Origin: Thermoplasmata archaeon
GTDB lineage: Archaea; Thermoplasmatota; Thermoplasmata; Thermoplasmatales; Thermoplasmataceae
NCBI GenBank assembly: GCA_021797355.1
Contig: JAJZZX010000002.1
Span: forward strand, 124,001 to 188,000
Length of the DNA: 64,000 nt
Direction of reading: 5' to 3'
The position numbers and the translations under genes were made by a program. Within the stretch, counting starts at the first letter, position 1. The number at the start of each line of letters is the position of its first letter. A model generated the notes under the pieces. The model was not told the DNA's origin and did not search any database. It saw nothing but the letters and a program-made list of their open reading frames with translations. Positions 59,467 through 64,000 of this stretch are shown one piece after another.

Positions 59467-60972
59467 ATGATAACGATAGATGGTTCGTCATTGACAGTAG
59501 AGGAAGTATTCAGGGTGGCGGAGAAGAGAGAGCAAGTTACCATTGCATCTGATGCCTTACGCGCCGTGGAAAAGTCTCATGACGATCTGATGGAGCTTGC
59601 AAGTGGCGGAAGAAAGATTTACGGGGTGAATACGGGATTTGGAAGCCTTCTGAATGTCAGTGTCTCCGAAAAGGACATGAAAAAGCTGCAGTCCAACCTA
59701 ATCAGGAGCCATTCGGCAGGTTTTGGCGACCCAATGCCGGAAACTCATGTGCGTGCAATGATGCTTGTCAGGGCAAACAGCCTCATTAAGGGATTTTCCG
59801 GGGTAAGAAAAGAGCTTGTTGTGACACTGGTTCGCCTCATAAACAACGGTTTTTACCCGTACGTCCCAACATTCGGATCGGTTGGGGCAAGCGGTGATCT
59901 TGCACCTCTAGCGCATGTAGCCCTGGCAATGATGGGAGAGGGAGAGGTTCTTGACGAGGGAGGATTAAGGCGCCCCTCCTCTGATTTTCTGGAAATGATA
60001 AGAGTCCGCCCGTATCACTTTCAGGAAAAGGAAGGAGTGGCTTTCATAAACGGGACATCTACAATTTCAGGTATACTGGCCGTTGAGCTTCATAGATCAT
60101 ACAGTGTCTTCCGCAGTGCTCTTCTTTCATCGGCAATCAGTTTCGAGGCTCTCAGGGGGACATCAAAGGCATTCACTAAATGGGCAATAGCAACACGCCC
60201 ACACCCTGGGCAGCAGTTCGTGGCAGAAGCCATGAGGAACCTGATAGAGGGGAGCATGAACGTTATAAAATCAGACAGGGAAAAGGTTCAGGACCCTTAC
60301 ACCCTGAGGTGCATACCACAGGTGTATGGTGCCGTTCTGGACACATTGAACTACGTGAACGAGGTACTAACCAGGGAAATAAACTCGGTCACTGACAACC
60401 CTCTGGTTTACGAGGATGAGTATGTGTCTGTCGGAAACTTCCACGGTGAGCCAGTGGCTTTTGCTGCAGATTTTCTTGCCATAGCAATGACAGATCTGGG
60501 CAACATGATTGAGAGGAGGATCGCCAGGCTGACAGATACAAACCTTAGCGGCCTGCCCCCATTTCTTGTCAGGAACAGCGGCCTGAACTCCGGATACATG
60601 ATTCCGCAGTATACAGCCGCAGCTCTCTGCAACAGGAATAAGACGCTGGCAAATCCTTCTTCTGCAGATAGCATACCAACTTCTGCCAACCAGGAGGATC
60701 ATGTAAGCATGGGTGCCAACGGTGCCATAAAGGTATGGGAAATAGTCAGGAACTTAGAGGGCATTGTGGCAATAGAGTTTCTGCTCGGAGCCCAGGCTCT
60801 TGAGTTTGTCCAGGAAAGGTTTTCCTCCAAGGTTGAGAAAGCCTGGAAGATCATAAGATCGGCGGTCCAGCCCCTAATGGAGGATCGCCCCCCATATGCT
60901 GACATTGAAAAGATAATAGAGATCATGAGAAGCGGCGAGCTCAGATCTATGGCCGATGAAATCTATGCCTGA
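59467..60972 (+). CDS. hutH: histidine ammonia-lyase
   Basis: 501 residues. Deaminates L-histidine to urocanate. The MIO-forming Ala-Ser-Gly is at residues 141-143 in FGSVGASGDLAPLAH; GVNTGFGSL and the C-terminal SADSIPTSANQEDHVSMGANGAIK are diagnostic for HutH. No other hut gene is in the window, so the fate of urocanate is unclear. Separately transcribed from the tRNA-Gly upstream, followed after 38 bases by thrS. Confidence 0.94.
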   Translation: MITIDGSSLTVEEVFRVAEKREQVTIASDALRAVEKSHDDLMELASGGRKIYGVNTGFGSLLNVSVSEKDMKKLQSNLIRSHSAGFGDPMPETHVRAMMLVRANSLIKGFSGVRKELVVTLVRLINNGFYPYVPTFGSVGASGDLAPLAHVALAMMGEGEVLDEGGLRRPSSDFLEMIRVRPYHFQEKEGVAFINGTSTISGILAVELHRSYSVFRSALLSSAISFEALRGTSKAFTKWAIATRPHPGQQFVAEAMRNLIEGSMNVIKSDREKVQDPYTLRCIPQVYGAVLDTLNYVNEVLTREINSVTDNPLVYEDEYVSVGNFHGEPVAFAADFLAIAMTDLGNMIERRIARLTDTNLSGLPPFLVRNSGLNSGYMIPQYTAAALCNRNKTLANPSSADSIPTSANQEDHVSMGANGAIKVWEIVRNLEGIVAIEFLLGAQALEFVQERFSSKVEKAWKIIRSAVQPLMEDRPPYADIEKIIEIMRSGELRSMADEIYA

Positions 60973-61010
60973 TCTGGAACATTCTTATATGAATTAAATT
61001 TAACCCATCG

Positions 61011-63029
61011 ATGTCTCAGGGGAATTCCGCAGGCGTAAAGGCAAGGAAAGGGATCTCATTCGGAGAAGCCCTCAAGGGGGCTGGAGTGAAGAATGCCATA
61101 GCTGCCACAGCTGATGGCGTAGATTATGATCTGTCCACAGTGGCAACCCGCGACATGGTAATAGATCCCATTTTTCCCGAGAGCCCGAAGGGACTAAGGA
61201 TACTGAGGCATTCGGCTGCCCATCTTCTAGCCCAGGCAGTTACGCAGCTTTATCCAGAAGCACGGCCAAATGCGGGTCCCCCAACGGATGACGGCTTCTA
61301 CTACGATATCGACATGAAGCCCATCAGCCAGGACGATCTCCAGAGGATAGAGGACAGAATGAGGCAGCTTGTCTCGGAAAACATACCCATACGGAGAGAG
61401 GAATATTCCCGATCAGAGCTGATGAAGATATTTTCCGGAAACCCATACAAAATGGACAAGATCATTGAGAACGTGCCTGAGAACGGTTCTTCCACGGTCT
61501 ACAGGCAGGGTGAATTCGTCGATTTCTGCCGTGGCCCACATGTGCCTTCAACAGGATACTTGAAGGCATTCAAGCTTGTCAGCATAGCCAGCACCCATTA
61601 TAAGGCAGATGAGAGCAGGCCCATGCTAGTCAGAATATACGGAACCGCATTTCCTGATGAGAAATCACTGAAGGAATATCTGAAGAACAGGGAGGAGGCA
61701 TTGAAGCGCGATCACAGGAAGATAGCACAGGAGATGGATCTTCTGGTATTTAATTCGGAGCGGGCCCCAGGTTTCCCATTTTACACCCCGAATGGAATGG
61801 TCATCAGGGGAGAGCTTGTCAGTTTCATGAGCAGGCTGAACCGGAAATATGGCTGGGAGGAGGTCGCAACACCCCACATATACCGCGACGTCATATGGAA
61901 GCAATCTGGTCATTATGCCAAGTATAAGCCAAACATGTACCTGTTTACACTGAGTGATGGAGATAGCTACGGCGTAAAGCCTATGAACTGTCCTGGGCAC
62001 ATTACTATCTTTGAGAGGACGCCTAAAAGTTACCGAGAACTACCTGTGAAATACTGCGAGCCGGGAACAGTCTACAGGTATGAGAAATCAGGAGAGGTAG
62101 GAGGCCTGACAAGGCCAAGGATGTTCACAATAGACGATGGCCATGCATTCCTCAGGTTCGACCAGATAGTTGATGAAGTCAAGTCCATAATGGAAATGGT
62201 AAAGATCACATTTAACAGCATTCTTGGGAATGCTGTCCTTTCCTTCGATCTCAGTGTAATAGACAAGGATCATCCCGAGAATTATTTGATCCTGTATCAC
62301 TGCAGGAGTTGTGGCAACGACGTTGAGGCCAGGAAGGCCGCAATGGAGGAGGACCTGGTTTGCCCGAGCTGTGGATCGAGGGACCTTGTCCCTGATTTCT
62401 CAACTTGGGACACGGCTACGAACCAACTTAGAGAGGCTCTTGACGAGAACGGCATAAGTTACGTAGAAAATCCTGGGGAAGCAGCATTCTACGGACCCAA
62501 GATCGACATCCATGTTAAAGACGCCTTGGGAAGAATGTGGCAGCTATCCACGATCCAGGTTGATTTCTTCATGCCAACGAATTTCGGACTCTACTACATT
62601 AACAGTGAGAGCAAGCATGACAGAATAGTGATGATACATCGTGCAATCTTTGGCTCTTATGAGAGGTTCATGGCCATACTCATAGAGCACTTTGCAGGGA
62701 AGTTCCCAACATGGCTTTCGCCCATGCAGGCATATATTGTCCCGGTCAGCGAAAAGTTCAACGATTATGCACTGGAAGTTGAAAAGAGCCTTAAAGATAG
62801 AGGCATCAGGGCAGTTGCGGACCTAGGGACAGAGACCATGAACAAGAAGATCAAGACAATAAGGCCAATGAGGCCTTCCTACATACTCGTTGTCGGTGAA
62901 AGAGAACTGCAGGAAGGTTCTGTTTCAGTTAGAAACAGGTCAGACAGGACGAGAACAATGAAGATCAAGGATTTCATCGCTGCAATGGAAAAGGAGATAA
63001 GTGAATACAGCGTAGATCAGTCTATCTGA
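61011..63029 (+). CDS. thrS: threonyl-tRNA synthetase, bacterial-type editing domain, with zinc-ribbon-like insert
   Basis: 672 residues. N-terminal TGS-like part, bacterial-type N2 editing domain (LRILRHSAAHLLAQAV, and FVDFCRGPHVPSTG), then class II catalytic core: GVKPMNCPGHI with the active-site zinc Cys, motif 2 YRYEKSGEVGGLTRPRMFTIDDGHAF, motif 3 HRAIFGSYERFMAIL and the anticodon-binding domain. Between motifs 2 and 3 is an insertion with CRSC (431-434) and CPSC (451-454), a possible extra zinc ribbon. Most euryarchaea have a different editing domain, so this gene type suggests old acquisition from bacteria (inference). Confidence 0.95.
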   Translation: MSQGNSAGVKARKGISFGEALKGAGVKNAIAATADGVDYDLSTVATRDMVIDPIFPESPKGLRILRHSAAHLLAQAVTQLYPEARPNAGPPTDDGFYYDIDMKPISQDDLQRIEDRMRQLVSENIPIRREEYSRSELMKIFSGNPYKMDKIIENVPENGSSTVYRQGEFVDFCRGPHVPSTGYLKAFKLVSIASTHYKADESRPMLVRIYGTAFPDEKSLKEYLKNREEALKRDHRKIAQEMDLLVFNSERAPGFPFYTPNGMVIRGELVSFMSRLNRKYGWEEVATPHIYRDVIWKQSGHYAKYKPNMYLFTLSDGDSYGVKPMNCPGHITIFERTPKSYRELPVKYCEPGTVYRYEKSGEVGGLTRPRMFTIDDGHAFLRFDQIVDEVKSIMEMVKITFNSILGNAVLSFDLSVIDKDHPENYLILYHCRSCGNDVEARKAAMEEDLVCPSCGSRDLVPDFSTWDTATNQLREALDENGISYVENPGEAAFYGPKIDIHVKDALGRMWQLSTIQVDFFMPTNFGLYYINSESKHDRIVMIHRAIFGSYERFMAILIEHFAGKFPTWLSPMQAYIVPVSEKFNDYALEVEKSLKDRGIRAVADLGTETMNKKIKTIRPMRPSYILVVGERELQEGSVSVRNRSDRTRTMKIKDFIAAMEKEISEYSVDQSI

Positions 63030-63185
63030 TCATTTCTTAACGTAGCAGATCGCATATTTGTCACCATCAAAGAAAACATCCCTGTTTGGGTGATCAGACC
63101 GGTATTCCTCCATATAGTTCATGACTTGGTGCAGAGTTAGGCTTGAATCCCTGCCAAACCTGTGAACAATAACGGTACGGGCCAC
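63030..63185 (-). CDS. 51-residue small protein, unknown
   Basis: Frame from GTG 63185 to TGA 63030-63032, abutting the thrS stop on the other strand. Product is soluble and balanced in composition: VARTVIVHRFGRDSS, HQVMNYMEEYRSDHPNRD, VFFDGDKYAICYVKK. A TATA-like ATATTTATCTATAT (63204-63217) is centred about 26 bases upstream, the leaderless pattern of other genes here. The codon use looks like real coding sequence. No homologue recognised. Confidence 0.65.
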   Translation of the reverse strand: MARTVIVHRFGRDSSLTLHQVMNYMEEYRSDHPNRDVFFDGDKYAICYVKK

Positions 63186-63203
63186 CTGGATCAAATTATT
63201 GTG

Positions 63204-63217
63204 ATATAGATAAATAT
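63204..63217 (-). promoter_or_regulatory. TATA box of the 51-residue gene
   Basis: ATATTTATCTATAT on the minus strand, about 26 bases (centre) before the GTG start. The remaining stretch 63218-63613 holds no supported gene or RNA; it is GC-mixed with only short frames. Confidence 0.5.
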
Positions 63218-63613
63218 TCTTTTCGTTGGACGAATATGTCTGCCCGGTGTAATTGTGCAGGTCCTTTCTTCAAGGGGCATTATCCCACCACTTTCATGCG
63301 GTCCGCAGTTCCCCATCCGGCACTGCCAGAAGGCTGCGGGTGGGGGCAGAGACATGAAGTTTTGGTAATTCTGTTGGGCTCGTAAGACAATGCACAGGAA
63401 AGGCGGCGGCTATTGCAGGACTCATAAGCACCTATGGTTTAATTAGAGGGCGCACACCTGCAATGTACTCTGGGATCATAACTTAATGAAAGCCAGCTGA
63501 GGTGCGGAATATGGCATTCCGGGATGGACAGGCAATGAAAAGCTGACCGGTTCTATTGCCAGAAATGAACTAGCATTCCAGCAATCGACCATGAATGGAG
63601 GAATGGCGAAAAA

Positions 63614-64000
63614 TCAGGAGGGCTCTGTGGGAGCCACCTGTTTTTCACTCTTATATTTCCTGACTTCCTGGATCAGTGCTGGAACTGCTTTGTATAGATC
63701 ATCTACTATGACGTAGTCGGAATACTTGAAGATCTCAGCATTGGGATCTGTATTTATTGAAAGTATGGTCTCGCTGTTCTTCATTCCCATTATATGCTGT
63801 ATTTTTCCAGATATCCCCACTGCAACATACAGTCTTGGCCTGACAGTCTGCCCAGTCTGGCCGACCTGGTGATCCCTGCTTATCCACCCCATGTCAACTG
63901 CAGGCCTGGATGCACCAACTACACCTCCAAGTTCATCCGCCAGTTCCTGGATAAGCTTGAAACCGTCCGGTTTGCCAAGTCCCATCCCGCCGGAGACAAC
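63614..64000 (-). CDS. etfA: electron transfer flavoprotein alpha subunit, C-terminal part (runs off the window)
   Basis: About 129 residues visible; the 5-prime part lies beyond the right edge. The FAD-binding domain of EtfA/FixB is clear: SGGMGLGKPDGF, GASRPAVDMGWISRDHQVGQTGQTVRPRLYVAVGISGKIQH, and the end of the domain SINTDPNAEIFKYSDYVIVDD. Carries electrons from acyl-CoA or other dehydrogenases toward quinone, consistent with the menaquinone genes at 11-15 kb. The short C-terminal tail KYKSEKQVAPTEPS is unremarkable. Confidence 0.93.
   Translation of the reverse strand, partial: VVSGGMGLGKPDGFKLIQELADELGGVVGASRPAVDMGWISRDHQVGQTGQTVRPRLYVAVGISGKIQHIMGMKNSETILSINTDPNAEIFKYSDYVIVDDLYKAVPALIQEVRKYKSEKQVAPTEPS

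Noticed and set aside
1-64000. CRISPR array or cas genes
   Set aside because: No regularly spaced direct repeats and no Cas-like protein seen on either strand.
1-64000. rRNA genes, or SRP/RNase P RNA in the larger gaps
   Set aside because: The gaps at 6.5-6.9, 34.2-34.6 and 63.2-63.6 kb do not show the conserved cores of these RNAs by eye; a covariance search would be needed to be certain.

Overview
The window is a piece of a Thermoplasmatales-type euryarchaeal chromosome (the Thermoplasma/Ferroplasma/Cuniculiplasma group is my best guess; the exact genus is inference). The evidence is archaeal throughout: TATA-binding protein, the small subunit of DNA polymerase D, archaeal ribosomal proteins (eS4, eL19, eL32, eL37, eL41), RNase P protein Rpp29, an Sm-like protein, Nop5, an archaeal CoaD fused to an NTPase, and a tRNA-Trp with an archaeal bulge-helix-bulge intron. 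Many first genes have a TATA-like box 20-30 bases before the start codon (leaderless transcripts), while internal operon genes carry GGTGA-type Shine-Dalgarno sites. Coding is dense and neighbouring genes often overlap by a few bases.

Region by region. 1-20.8 kb is core metabolism and information processing: haem precursor genes hemA/hemL, GMP synthase PP-ATPase subunit, ribosomal protein S2, tRNA-splicing endonuclease, a Ras-like GTPase, an aminotransferase, the CoaD/NTPase fusion, an Fe-S assembly protein, TBP, TruD, three futalosine-route menaquinone genes (mqnC, mqnE, mqnA), IMP dehydrogenase, family 4 uracil-DNA glycosylase, an EamA transporter and PolD small subunit. At 21.0-21.3 kb a 35-residue eL41 gene is followed at once by an intron-containing tRNA-Trp whose intron reads as a box C/D methylation guide for its own tRNA.

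21.3-35.1 kb is an accessory segment lying between tRNA-Trp and tRNA-Lys. It holds tyrosine-recombinase debris at the tRNA-Lys end (and perhaps at the tRNA-Trp end), a LysR regulator, several MFS transporters, three damaged genes (a frameshifted MFS transporter, an MmgE/PrpD gene with two frameshifts, a truncated cyclase), and an intact three-gene signalling module: a von Willebrand A protein, a PP2C-type phosphatase and a Ser/Thr-kinase-like protein, resembling the bacterial YegL/PphC/YegI (TerY-phosphorylation) triad. An M20 peptidase follows. This module is the most interesting accessory content.

35.2-52.2 kb is the large ribosomal protein operon from L3 through L15, then SecY, adenylate kinase, an EMC3/Oxa1-like protein, cytidylate kinase, TruB/Cbf5 and Nop5: one co-oriented block for ribosome building, protein export and RNA modification. 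52.2-64 kb returns to mixed core genes: purF overlapping eL37 and an Sm-like gene, a Gfo/Idh oxidoreductase, a solitary adenine methyltransferase, triosephosphate isomerase, several lineage-specific proteins, tRNA-Gly, histidine ammonia-lyase, a threonyl-tRNA synthetase with a four-cysteine insertion, a 51-residue unannotated-type small gene, and the 3-prime end of an electron-transfer flavoprotein alpha gene running off the right edge. Small genes listed here that are easily missed are eL41, uS14, eL37, and two new short ORFs with good promoters.
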